Shown: positions 35,105 to 43,530 of the stretch, in pieces | Numbering within the stretch: position 1 is the first letter of the stretch | Layout: every line of letters starts with the position of its first letter | Assembly: GCA_037445025.1 (NCBI GenBank) | Contig: JBBILI010000030.1 | Coordinates: 7,671 to 71,670, forward strand | Length of the DNA stretch: 64,000 bases | Reading direction: 5' to 3' | Origin: CAIQQQ01 sp037445025 | GTDB lineage: Bacteria > Pseudomonadota > Alphaproteobacteria > Acetobacterales > Acetobacteraceae | Notes under the pieces: generated by a model | The model's database searches: none | What the model was told of the DNA's origin: nothing | Seen by the model: only the letters and a program-made list of their open reading frames with translations | Position numbers and translations under genes: made by a program

Positions 35105-35847
35105 CCGAGCAGGAATGCGCTGACATGGAGCTGCTGCTCCAGGCCGATCACGACGGCGAGCTCGACATCGCGGCCACCGCGCGTGTCGCGACCCATCTGC
35201 GGGATTGCCCGCGCTGCCAGGCCAGGCAGGCCGAGCTGGCACAGCTCTCGCGCCGGCTGCGCAGCGAGGTGCCCCGATTCACCGCACCGGCCTCGCTCCG
35301 CGCGGCGATCGCCACCGCTGTGCCGCAGCCGGCGATTCTGCCCTGGCACACCAGGCTGTTCCGGGCGACACGTCGTGCCTGGCCGATCGCAGCCGCCGCC
35401 GTGATCGCCGCCTCGGTCACCTTCGCCATTCTCCCGCAAGGGTCCGACCTTGCCGACAGTGTCGTCGCCAGCCACGTTCGCGCTCTGCAGCCCGGCCATC
35501 TGATGGACGTCGTCTCCACTGACCAGCACACGGTGAAGCCCTGGTTCGACGGGCGGCTCGATTTCGCGCCGCCGGTGAAAGATCTCGCCGCCAAAGGCTT
35601 TCCGCTCACCGGCGGCAGGCTCGACTATCTCGCCGGCCGCCCCGTGGCAGCGCTCACCTATGGCAGCGCCAAACATGTGATCGACCTGTATGTCTGGCCC
35701 GCCGCCCGGCCCGGCGAGGCCCAGTCCGGCACGCGCAACGGCTACAACTTCATCGGCTTCACCGATGGCGCGATGACGCTGTGGGCGGTGTCGGACCTCA
35801 ACCCGACCGAGCTGGAAAGCTTCGTGCGAGACTGGCAGGCCGACTGA
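35101..35847 (+). CDS. Membrane anti-sigma factor with zinc-binding ZAS motif
   Basis: A 248-residue protein. The N-terminal cytoplasmic part has the zinc anti-sigma motif HLRDCPRC (HxxxCxxC) near residues 37-44. A single membrane helix WPIAAAAVIAASVTFAILP follows near 96-114, and the rest is a periplasmic domain with WFDGRLDFAPPVKDLAAKGF, as in the ChrR/RskA-like anti-sigma group. It is translationally coupled to the ECF gene and presumably holds it inactive until the periplasmic part senses a signal. Confidence 0.9.
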   Translation: MTEQECADMELLLQADHDGELDIAATARVATHLRDCPRCQARQAELAQLSRRLRSEVPRFTAPASLRAAIATAVPQPAILPWHTRLFRATRRAWPIAAAAVIAASVTFAILPQGSDLADSVVASHVRALQPGHLMDVVSTDQHTVKPWFDGRLDFAPPVKDLAAKGFPLTGGRLDYLAGRPVAALTYGSAKHVIDLYVWPAARPGEAQSGTRNGYNFIGFTDGAMTLWAVSDLNPTELESFVRDWQAD

Positions 35848-35878
35848 TCGAGGGGCAGACTGCGGCGCCCGCGCGGAG

Positions 35879-37387
35879 ATGCCCCATATGAAGCCTGCAA
35901 TCCGGATCGCCGTCCTGCATTTCTCGCATGAGACGGTGACGTTCCTGGCCAACGACACGACGCTGGAGGATTTCACCTATCCCGGCTCACCCGCGTCAGG
36001 CGAGGCGCTGCTGACCTGTGATCCCCGCGGCTACATGGGCGGCTTCGTCAAGATGGCCCGCGAGTTCGAGGCGGTGGAGCTCATCGGCATCGAATCCCCG
36101 CTCTGGCCGCGCACCGGCACCGGCTCCGGCTGGATCACCACCGAGGCGTTCGAGACCTTCGTCGGCCGGATGATCGCAGAGCTCCACGCCCAGGGCCCGT
36201 TCGACGGCGCCTATCTCTGCCTGCACGGTGCTGCCGCCGTGCGCGGCATCCACCGTCCCGAAGCCGAGATCGCCCGGCGCGTGCGGGCCGTGATCGGTGA
36301 GGCGGCCTTCATCGCCGGCACCTTCGATCCGCACGGCAACGAGGACGCGGAATTCCTCCGCCACGCCAACATGGCCTTCGCTGTCAAATACTTCCCGCAT
36401 TACGACGGCTATCTCCAGGGCGAACGCGCCGCGCGCTGCCTGGTCCGCGCCATCCGTGGCAACTACGTGCCCACCCATGTTACCCAGAAGGTGCCGATCC
36501 TCTCGCCCACCGTGTTTCAATGGACCGGCGCCTCGCCCTGGATGAACCTGGTGCAGCAGGCGCTGACCTGGGAGGCCCGCGAGCCTGACCTGTTCGTGAA
36601 CTTCTTCTTCGGCTTCCCCTGGTCGGACGTGCCGGACGTCGGCATGACCTTTCAGGTGCTGACCAACAACAACCCGGACCTCGCGCGCAAGGTGGCCGAT
36701 GACATGGCCGCCAGCGCCTGGCGCCAGCGCGCGGCGCTGCTGACCACCGCCCGGATCCACACCATCAGCGACGGTGTCGCCGCAGCACGCAAGGCCGTCG
36801 CGGAAGGCCAGGGCCCGGTCGTGCTGGCCGATCACAGCGACCGCTCGGGCTACGCCACCTGGTTGCTGCAGGCGATCATCGACCAGGGCCTGTCTCGCAC
36901 GCTGATCGGCACCGTGGCCGACGGGCCGCTGGTCTCGCGCTGGCAAGCCGAAGGGGCCAAGCTGGGCGATGCGGTGGATGTGCTGGTCGGCGGCGGTGTC
37001 GATGACTCAGCCGGCCCGCCCGTGCGCGTGCAGGGTACCATTCTCGCGATGACCCCGGTCAGCCAGCGGGTGAAGGGAAGCACCTGGTTCCATATCGGCT
37101 TCGGCGACGGCAACGTGCTGCTGGTCAGCCCCTATCTCGCCCAGGTGATCGAGCCTGCCACGTTCACGTCGCTCGGGCTGAGCCTCGGGGATTTCGATGT
37201 GTTCGTCATCAAGTCCCGCGTGCATTTCCGCCGCGGCTTCGATGACAGCGGCTTTGCCCGGACCATCCTGCTGGTCGAGCCGGACCAGCCGTTTCTCGGC
37301 ACGGTGCGGCTCGACGGTCTGCCGTACCGGAACGTCGATCTGACCGCGTTCTATCCTTACGGCGATGTGGCGTTCGCGCCGTCCTGA
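35879..37387 (+). CDS. M81 family metallopeptidase, MlrC (microcystinase C)-like
   Basis: A 502-residue cytoplasmic protein (or 499 from Met4 at 35888). The N-terminal MlrC_N domain includes FSHETVTF, YLCLHGAAAV, GTFDPHGN and the metal-site KYFPHYDGYLQGERA; the C-terminal MlrC_C domain starts near VVLADHSDRSGYATW. MlrC relatives hydrolyse small linear peptides or amides and are common in soil proteobacteria with no link to microcystin, so the true substrate is unknown. No operon partner is evident. Confidence 0.9.
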   Translation: MPHMKPAIRIAVLHFSHETVTFLANDTTLEDFTYPGSPASGEALLTCDPRGYMGGFVKMAREFEAVELIGIESPLWPRTGTGSGWITTEAFETFVGRMIAELHAQGPFDGAYLCLHGAAAVRGIHRPEAEIARRVRAVIGEAAFIAGTFDPHGNEDAEFLRHANMAFAVKYFPHYDGYLQGERAARCLVRAIRGNYVPTHVTQKVPILSPTVFQWTGASPWMNLVQQALTWEAREPDLFVNFFFGFPWSDVPDVGMTFQVLTNNNPDLARKVADDMAASAWRQRAALLTTARIHTISDGVAAARKAVAEGQGPVVLADHSDRSGYATWLLQAIIDQGLSRTLIGTVADGPLVSRWQAEGAKLGDAVDVLVGGGVDDSAGPPVRVQGTILAMTPVSQRVKGSTWFHIGFGDGNVLLVSPYLAQVIEPATFTSLGLSLGDFDVFVIKSRVHFRRGFDDSGFARTILLVEPDQPFLGTVRLDGLPYRNVDLTAFYPYGDVAFAPS

Positions 37388-37449
37388 CCACGGCGCGAGT
37401 CGTCCGCCGCGACCAGCCGGACGCCCGAGCGAACGCGCCGGCGAACCCG

Positions 37450-37983
37450 TCAGCGCGGGCCGCGCCTGCGGTTCAGCGCCAGCTCGTCCGGGGTGAGCTG
37501 GAAGCCGATGTAGATCCGGTAAAGGCTGGCCGGCTTCTGTTCGGTCACCGGGAAATCCAGGTTGATCTCATCGCTGCCGATCGGCACCGTGTCGGTGTTC
37601 GACTTGAACTGGCCGGCCAGCGTGTAGGCCTTGCGGTCCAGCACAGTGTCACCCTGGGCGACGCCCACGATGATCGGCACCGTCACGTCGCGCCCGGCGA
37701 AGGCAGGGCCGCGCACCACCGCGGCGTTCACCTTGAGCTTGACGTTGACGATGCCCTTGCCGCCACGCTGGCATTTCGCCGGCACGGTGGCGATGCGGCC
37801 GTCGATCACCAAATCGGTCAGATCCCGGCCCTTTCCATTGTACTGCGTAAGGTCGGCGGCATCGGCGAGCAGGGCGATGCTGGGGCAGATCGGCGGAAAC
37901 TGTTCGGTGGGGCCGCAGCCGGCCAGCAGCAGGGCAGGCAACGTCGCCACTGCGGCCAGGCGAGAGAGGATGCGTGCGGTCAT
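37450..37983 (-). CDS. Hypothetical lipoprotein
   Basis: A 177-residue protein with a clear lipoprotein signal (LPALLLAGC, Cys23) followed by GPTEQFPPICPSIALLADAA. The mature part contains DLVIDGRIATVPAKCQRGG, IIVGVAQGDTVLDRK and YRIYIGFQLTPDELALNRR, a beta-rich pattern seen in a conserved alphaproteobacterial lipoprotein family whose role I do not know. It is convergent with the MlrC gene and divergent from thrB. Confidence 0.8.
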   Translation of the reverse strand: MTARILSRLAAVATLPALLLAGCGPTEQFPPICPSIALLADAADLTQYNGKGRDLTDLVIDGRIATVPAKCQRGGKGIVNVKLKVNAAVVRGPAFAGRDVTVPIIVGVAQGDTVLDRKAYTLAGQFKSNTDTVPIGSDEINLDFPVTEQKPASLYRIYIGFQLTPDELALNRRRGPR

Positions 37984-38111
37984 GAAGGTCTCCGGAATGT
38001 CGGCTGCATCTTGGTGGCTGGGGAAGTTCGGCGCAAATCGCCGGGCAGGGCCTTGCGCCGTTGCGCGTGCTGGGGTGTTTTGCCGTCTTTCGTGATCCGG
38101 ACAAGGTCTGC

Positions 38112-39071
38112 ATGGCGGTCTACACCGAAGTTTCCGATGATGCGCTGGCCGCGTTCCTGCTCGAGTACGACATCGGCGCGATGGTGGCGTTCCGCGGCAT
38201 TGCCGAAGGGGTCGAGAACAGCAATTTCTCGGTCCGCACCACGGCAGGCGACTTCATCCTCACGCTGTATGAGAAGCGCGTCGACGTGGCGGAATTGCCG
38301 TGGTTTCTCGGCCTGATGGAACACCTGGCTGCCCGTGGCCTGGTCTGCCCGCAGCCGGTGCGGGCGCGGGACGGGGCCGCCCTGCGCAGCCTGTGCGGCA
38401 GGGCGGCTGCGATCACCACTTTCCTGCCCGGCGTCTGGCCGCGCCGGGTGCGACTGGAACACTGCGCCCCGGTGGGGGCGGCGCTGGCGAAGCTGCATCT
38501 TGCCGGTGCCGATTATCCGCCGACTCGTGCCAACGCGCTCGGGCCCCACGGTTGGGTGCCGCTGCTCGCGCGTTGCCTGCCGCGGGCAGACGAGGTGCAG
38601 CCCGGCCTCGGCGCCGAGCTGTCCGATGCGCTGGCCCGCATCCTGGCGCGCTGGCCGCAGGATCTGCCGGTCGGCCACATCCATGCCGATCTGTTCCCCG
38701 ACAACGTGTTCTTTCTCGGCGGCGCGCTCTCCGGCCTGATCGACTTCTATTTCGCCGCCACCGATCTGCTGGCCTATGACGTGGCGGTGTGTCTCAACGC
38801 CTGGTGCTTCGAGACCGATTTCGCCTTCAACCACACCAAGGGCCGCGCCCTGCTGGCCGGCTACCAGTCGGTGCGCCCGCTGGCCGCGGCGGAGATCGCA
38901 GCCCTGCCGGTGCTGTGCCAGGGCGCTGCCATCCGTTTCGCGCTGACGCGGTTGTATGACTGGGTGAACACGCCGCCCGGCGCGCTGGTGACCCGCAAGG
39001 ACCCGATGGACTATATCCGCCGCCTGCGCTTTCACCTGCTGGCCGAGGATGGCGGTTCCTATGGACTCTGA
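38112..39071 (+). CDS. thrB: Homoserine kinase (ThrB, aminoglycoside phosphotransferase-like fold)
   Basis: A 319-residue kinase that phosphorylates homoserine in threonine synthesis. The alphaproteobacterial type opens MAVYTEVSDDALAAFL and has FRGIAEGVENSNFSV, the catalytic loop GHIHADLFPDNVFF with Asp and Asn, and the metal-binding GLIDFYFAATD. The ATG at 38112 matches the family start; an upstream frame adds unrelated residues. It overlaps rnhA, a conserved pairing in alphaproteobacteria. Confidence 0.95.
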   Translation: MAVYTEVSDDALAAFLLEYDIGAMVAFRGIAEGVENSNFSVRTTAGDFILTLYEKRVDVAELPWFLGLMEHLAARGLVCPQPVRARDGAALRSLCGRAAAITTFLPGVWPRRVRLEHCAPVGAALAKLHLAGADYPPTRANALGPHGWVPLLARCLPRADEVQPGLGAELSDALARILARWPQDLPVGHIHADLFPDNVFFLGGALSGLIDFYFAATDLLAYDVAVCLNAWCFETDFAFNHTKGRALLAGYQSVRPLAAAEIAALPVLCQGAAIRFALTRLYDWVNTPPGALVTRKDPMDYIRRLRFHLLAEDGGSYGL

Positions 39072-39513
39072 AACACCGGCCACCGAAGCCGTCGAGATCT
39101 GGACCGATGGCGGCTGCAAACCCAACCCGGGCCCGGGCGGCTGGTCGGCCATTCTGCGCTTCAAGGGCGTGGAGCGGGAGCTCTCGGGCGGCGCGCGCAA
39201 GACCACCAACAACCGCATGGAGCTGACCGCCGCCGCCGAGGCTTTGGAAACCCTGAAACGTCCCTGCCGTGTGGTACTGAACACCGACAGCGAATATCTG
39301 CGCAACGGCATCACCCGCTGGCACACCGGCTGGGTGCGCAAGGGCTGGAAAAACGCCAAGGGCGACCCGGTGGCGAACATGGACCTCTGGCGGCGCATTC
39401 TCGACGCGGCCAAGGCCCACGAGATCGAATGGCGCTGGGTGCGCGGCCACTCCGGCAACGAGATGAACGAGCGCGCCGACGTGCTGGCCACCAAGGCGCG
39501 CGAGGCGCTCTGA
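39061..39513 (+). CDS. rnhA: Ribonuclease HI
   Basis: A 150-residue endonuclease that degrades RNA in RNA-DNA hybrids. The four catalytic acids are visible in order: Asp15 in IWTDGGCKPNPG, Glu in NNRMELTAA, Asp in LNTDSEYL and Asp in NERADVLA, with the WVRGHSGNEMNERAD handle. I chose ATG 39061 for spacing to an upstream GAGG; ATG 39049 is also in frame. It overlaps the thrB end. Confidence 0.96.
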   Translation: MDSETPATEAVEIWTDGGCKPNPGPGGWSAILRFKGVERELSGGARKTTNNRMELTAAAEALETLKRPCRVVLNTDSEYLRNGITRWHTGWVRKGWKNAKGDPVANMDLWRRILDAAKAHEIEWRWVRGHSGNEMNERADVLATKAREAL

Positions 39514-39594
39514 GCGCGTCTTGTCGTCGGCCGCGCGATCGTCGAATACTGGTCGGCAAACGCCGCCAAGACCCACGCGCACGGAGACCAACCG

Positions 39595-40344
39595 ATGGCA
39601 TTCTACCGAGGCATGACCTGCGAGAACGTCACCCTCACCGGTGACGGCGGCACGCCCATCACCGCCTATGTCGCCAAACCCGAAGGCCCCGGCCCGTTCC
39701 CCGGCGTGGTGCTGATCCACCATCTTCCCGGCTGGAGCGAGTTCTACATCGAGACCACCCGCCGCTTCGCCCATCACGGCTACCTCGCCATCTGCGCCAA
39801 CCTCTACGAACGTGCCGGCGCGGGCGACCCCGACGACGTCGCCGCCAAGGTGCGCGCCGATGGCGGCATTCCGGACGCGCAGATGGTGGGTGACACGGCG
39901 GCCGCCGTCGCCTGGATCCGCGCCCAGCCCGTCAGCAATGGCAAGGTGGGCCTGTTCGGCTCCTGCTCCGGCGGCCGGCACGCCGTGATCTACGCCTCCC
40001 AGCGCACCGACGTCGATGCCTGCGCCGACCTCTGGGGCGGCCGCGTGGTGATGCCGAAGGAGGACCTCAACGCCAAAACCCCCGTGGCCCCCATCGACAT
40101 GACCGCCGACCTGTGTTGCCCCCTGCTCGGCATCTTCGGCAACGAGGACCGTTCGCCCAGCCCTGAGCAGGTCAACCAGCACGAGGCCGAGCTGAAGCGC
40201 CTCGGCAAGACCCACGAATTCTACCGCTACGACGGCGCCGGCCACGGCTTCTTCTACTGGCACCGCCCGATCTACCGGCCGGAGCAGACCATGGACGGCT
40301 GGAGCAAGATCTTCGCCTTCTTCGGCAAATATCTGGCGTCGTAG
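39595..40344 (+). CDS. Dienelactone hydrolase family protein
   Basis: A 249-residue alpha/beta hydrolase. It has VVLIHHLPGWSEF for the oxyanion region, the nucleophile elbow GSCSGGRHA where the family usually has GFCxGG (the Cys is kept), and the late Asp and His in FGNEDRSPS and GAGHGFFYWHRP. Dienelactone hydrolases act on lactones in chloroaromatic breakdown, but many relatives hydrolyse other esters. A small gene of unknown function follows after 13 bases. Confidence 0.88.
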   Translation: MAFYRGMTCENVTLTGDGGTPITAYVAKPEGPGPFPGVVLIHHLPGWSEFYIETTRRFAHHGYLAICANLYERAGAGDPDDVAAKVRADGGIPDAQMVGDTAAAVAWIRAQPVSNGKVGLFGSCSGGRHAVIYASQRTDVDACADLWGGRVVMPKEDLNAKTPVAPIDMTADLCCPLLGIFGNEDRSPSPEQVNQHEAELKRLGKTHEFYRYDGAGHGFFYWHRPIYRPEQTMDGWSKIFAFFGKYLAS

Positions 40345-40357
40345 GAGCCCCCCCCCG

Positions 40358-40657
40358 ATGTGCACCTCCATCATCGAGATCACCCCCGCCGAAGGCATGG
40401 CCAAGCGCGGCACCACCTGGTTCCCGCTGTCGCAATCGGTGGTCGCCTACGACCACGCCCGCCACGCCCCGCTCGGCGACGTCATCACGCTCGATTTCGT
40501 CAACACCGCGCTCGGCCCCGAAGCCCGCGCCGGGATCGAGCTGTCCCTGGACAGCGCCAAGTCCCTGCGCGCGGCGCTCGACCGCGCGATCGCCGCCGCG
40601 GAGTTCGAGGAAGCGGAAATCCGCGGCAAAGGCGCCCCGATGATCCGCGCGGCGTAA
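40358..40657 (+). CDS. Small conserved protein of unknown function (possibly DUF6295)
   Basis: A 99-residue soluble protein opening MCTSIIEITPAEGMAKRG, with HAPLGDVITLDFVNTALGP in the middle and an acidic helical end. No catalytic motif is recognisable. It seems co-transcribed with the upstream dienelactone hydrolase. The opening resembles a small uncharacterised family that I think is DUF6295; this is a recollection, not a verified match. Confidence 0.72.
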   Translation: MCTSIIEITPAEGMAKRGTTWFPLSQSVVAYDHARHAPLGDVITLDFVNTALGPEARAGIELSLDSAKSLRAALDRAIAAAEFEEAEIRGKGAPMIRAA

Positions 40658-40664
40658 AGCGCGG

Positions 40665-41891
40665 TTAAACCTTCCGCCGGCTGGGAACGATCGCGCCCGC
40701 CGCCTTCAGCGCCGCGATCTCCTGGGCCGAATAGCCATGCCGGGCCAGCACCGCATCCGTGTGCTCGCCGAATTTCGGCGGCCGGCTGCGGGTGCCGCCC
40801 GGGGTGCGCGACATCTTGATCGGCGTCCCCAGCCCCCGGTAATCGCCAAGCTCCGTCACCATCGCCCGCGCCGCCGTGTGCTCGGCCGCCATCGCCTCAT
40901 CGACCGCCAGCACCGGCCCTGCCGGCAGACCCGCCTTCAGCATCCGGTCGGACAGCTCCATCCGGTCGAACCCCGAGAACATATCGGCCAGCAACGCGGT
41001 GAGGGCAGGGCGGTTGCGCACCCGATCCCCATTGGTGAGAAACCGCGGATCGGTCGCAAGCTCCGGATGCCCGAGCAGCTCCGCCATCTTGCGGAACTGC
41101 CCCTCGTTGCCGATGGCGATGAACATCGCCCCCGTCGCCGTCTGGAACACGTCATACGGCGAGATGTTGGGATGCGCGTTGCCCGGCGGCATCGGCCGCT
41201 TGCCGTTGAGAAAAAAATTCGCGGCCTGCGGATGCAGCAGCGCCATCCCGCAATCATGCAGCGTCATATCAAGATACTGCCCCAGCCCCGAGCGCTGCCG
41301 CTCATGCAGCGCCATCAGAATGGCGATCACCGAATACAGCCCCGTCGCCAGATCCACCACCGGCGTCCCCATCCGCACCGGCCCCGACTCCGGCGTGCCG
41401 TTGATGCTCATCAGCCCGGTCATCGCCTGCAGAATGGCGTCATACCCCGGCAGCCCCCCCAACGGACCGTCAGCACCGAACCCCGACACGCGGCAATGGA
41501 TCAGCCCGGGAAACCGCGGCGCCAGGTCCTTCTCATACCCCAGCCCCCATTTCTCCATCGTCCCCGTCTTGAAATTCTCAACGACGATGTCCGCCCCCTC
41601 CAGCAGCCGCAGCACCACGGCCCGCCCCTCCGGCCTGCCGAGATCCAGCGTGATCGCCTGCTTGTTGCGGTTGACGCCAAGGAAATAGCTGGCATCGCCA
41701 TCCTGAAACGGCGGCCCCCATTCCCGCGTCTCATCGCCCTGCGGCGGCTCCACCTTGATCACCTCGGCCCCATGATCCGCCAGGATCATCGTGCAGTATG
41801 GCCCGCCCAGCACCCGCGTGAGGTCCACCACCTTCAGCCCCGCAAGCGCCCCCGCGGAGAGGGCGAGACCTTTGCCGATCGGTGCGTCCAT
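40665..41891 (-). CDS. CoA transferase, CaiB/BaiF (family III)
   Basis: A 408-residue family III CoA-transferase. The N-terminus LKVVDLTRVLGGPYCTMILADHGAEVIKVEPP is diagnostic; ADIVVENFKTGTMEKWGLGY and a catalytic-Asp region near GFGADGPLGGLPGYDAILQA follow. Such enzymes move CoA between carboxylic acids. Its start overlaps by one base (TGATG) the stop of the two-subunit CoA-transferase beta gene, so three CoA-transferase genes form one operon. Confidence 0.94.
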   Translation of the reverse strand: MDAPIGKGLALSAGALAGLKVVDLTRVLGGPYCTMILADHGAEVIKVEPPQGDETREWGPPFQDGDASYFLGVNRNKQAITLDLGRPEGRAVVLRLLEGADIVVENFKTGTMEKWGLGYEKDLAPRFPGLIHCRVSGFGADGPLGGLPGYDAILQAMTGLMSINGTPESGPVRMGTPVVDLATGLYSVIAILMALHERQRSGLGQYLDMTLHDCGMALLHPQAANFFLNGKRPMPPGNAHPNISPYDVFQTATGAMFIAIGNEGQFRKMAELLGHPELATDPRFLTNGDRVRNRPALTALLADMFSGFDRMELSDRMLKAGLPAGPVLAVDEAMAAEHTAARAMVTELGDYRGLGTPIKMSRTPGGTRSRPPKFGEHTDAVLARHGYSAQEIAALKAAGAIVPSRRKV

Positions 41892-42646
41892 CAGGCTGAC
41901 TTTCGGGTTGAGGTTTCGCCGCGACCCCAGACACTGCGGCAGAACTGCGGATAGGTCGCCAGCATCTCGTCACACACCGCGCCCCGCAGCAAGGCGAGCT
42001 CGAATGCGGAGGGCGGGCTGGTCTCCGGCACCGCGTCCGGCACCGCGAAGTCAAACCCGGTGGCGGCGCGCACGCTCTCCACGGTCTCGCCGGGATGCAG
42101 GCTGCAAAGCCGGAAGCCCGCCCCATCGAACGCAAACACGCACCGCCCCGTCACCAGCGCCTGCGCCGTCCCGCGCCGAAACACCCCCGGCGCGGAAACC
42201 CCCGGTGCTGACACATGGTCCACCCGCGCCACCAGCACCCGCGGCGAATGCTCCTCGCGGAACAGAATGGTGCGCGGCGTCATCATATACATGAACGCCG
42301 AGCCGAAACTGCCGGGAAACCGCACCGAAGTCCCCGGCCACTCGCCGGTCCCCACCAGGTTCAGATTGGCCTGCCCATCGATCTGACCGCCGCCCAGAAA
42401 AAACAGATCGATCCGCCCCTGTCCCGCCAGATCGAACAGCTCCCGCGTACCCTCGGTGAACGGGTTGCCCTGCGGCCGATGCAGCAGCGACAGCCGCACC
42501 TCATGCCCCAGCTTCTTCACCAGCCAGCACGCCGCCGCCGGAATCGGCGACGCCGCCCCCACCGCGATATGCCGCGCCGGCGGCGCCGCAGGGTCGGTGA
42601 TCAGCCGCGCGATCGCCGCAATCAGCATCTCCTGCGGCGCGATCAC
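41891..42646 (-). CDS. CoA-transferase subunit beta (GctB/family I-like)
   Basis: A 251-residue protein with the family I beta-subunit layout: HIAVGAASPIPAAACWLVKK, DLFFLGGGQIDGQANLNLVG, and VDHVSAPG. The usual catalytic glutamate context of family I beta subunits is not obvious by eye. Its start overlaps the alpha subunit stop by ATGA, so the two form a heteromeric enzyme of the glutaconate CoA-transferase type; the substrate is unknown. Confidence 0.88.
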   Translation of the reverse strand: MIAPQEMLIAAIARLITDPAAPPARHIAVGAASPIPAAACWLVKKLGHEVRLSLLHRPQGNPFTEGTRELFDLAGQGRIDLFFLGGGQIDGQANLNLVGTGEWPGTSVRFPGSFGSAFMYMMTPRTILFREEHSPRVLVARVDHVSAPGVSAPGVFRRGTAQALVTGRCVFAFDGAGFRLCSLHPGETVESVRAATGFDFAVPDAVPETSPPSAFELALLRGAVCDEMLATYPQFCRSVWGRGETSTRKSA

Positions 42647-43461
42647 AACGCCGGCTCCCGTTCCAGCACATACCGCTCCAGATAGCCCCGAAACCCCGCC
42701 TCGGTCCGCGCCGCCCGCGCATATTCAGCGAAATGCGCGGCATCGAGCGCATAGTCGTCCAACAGCCCGATCGGCCACGCCCCCCTCGGCGCCACCGCCA
42801 CGGCCTCGACATACGTCGCATTGATCGTCCCGGGCGCCATCCGCTCATCCTCCAGCAGACTGCCCTCCACCATCCGCTCCACCGTCACCAGCGAACGCCG
42901 CGACGCATGCGCCAGCGTCGCCAGCTCCCGCCGCCGCCCGACATACACATTCCCGTCCCGGTCCGCGCACACCGCATGAAACGCCGCCACATCCGGCGAC
43001 AGCGCCGGCACCAGCAAGATCGGGTCGCCCCCGCCGGCAAACGGATTGTCGATCACCATCCAGTCCGGCCGATGCGCCACCAGGTCGCTGCCCAGCACGC
43101 CGCGCAACGGCATGAACGGCACCCCCTTCTCCGCCGCCTGCAGCATCGTGTGAATCGCCGGGCACGTCGCATCGATCACCGAGATCGTCCCCGCAGCCAC
43201 CGCCGCCACAAACCGCGGCGCCGTCCCGGCCTCGCCCAGCGTCACCGCACTGGTCTGCACCTCGGCCACACACCCGGCCCCGATCAGCAGATCCGTCACA
43301 TACCCCGAAACCGGCACCCCCAGCAGCCGCAGCCCCCGCACACCCCGCCGCACCAGCGCCCGCACCAACGCCGCCGGCGACAGCGAATTGTCCGGCGGCA
43401 GCGCCAGCAGCGCCCCATCCGGCACCAGCGCCGCCAGCTCATCGATATGCAACACCCGCAT
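42643..43461 (-). CDS. CoA-transferase subunit alpha (GctA/family I-like)
   Basis: A 272-residue protein starting MRVLHIDELAALVPDGALLA. I prefer ATG 43459-43461 because GGGGAG lies six bases upstream; an ATG six bases earlier abuts that site. Features are RRGVRGLRLLGVPVSGYV, LLIGAGCVAEVQTSAVTLGE, a PFMPLRGVLGSDL segment and the AFHAVCADRDGNVYVGRR region typical of GctA-like subunits. It is first of the three-gene CoA-transferase operon, and is divergent from the DUF3445 gene with only about 70 bases between starts. Confidence 0.88.
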   Translation of the reverse strand: MRVLHIDELAALVPDGALLALPPDNSLSPAALVRALVRRGVRGLRLLGVPVSGYVTDLLIGAGCVAEVQTSAVTLGEAGTAPRFVAAVAAGTISVIDATCPAIHTMLQAAEKGVPFMPLRGVLGSDLVAHRPDWMVIDNPFAGGGDPILLVPALSPDVAAFHAVCADRDGNVYVGRRRELATLAHASRRSLVTVERMVEGSLLEDERMAPGTINATYVEAVAVAPRGAWPIGLLDDYALDAAHFAEYARAARTEAGFRGYLERYVLEREPAL

Positions 43462-43530
43462 CGTCATCTCCCCTTGCCCCCGACTATAGAAGTGGGACGA
43501 TCGACCTTTGAACCTCCGGTGAGACCAACC

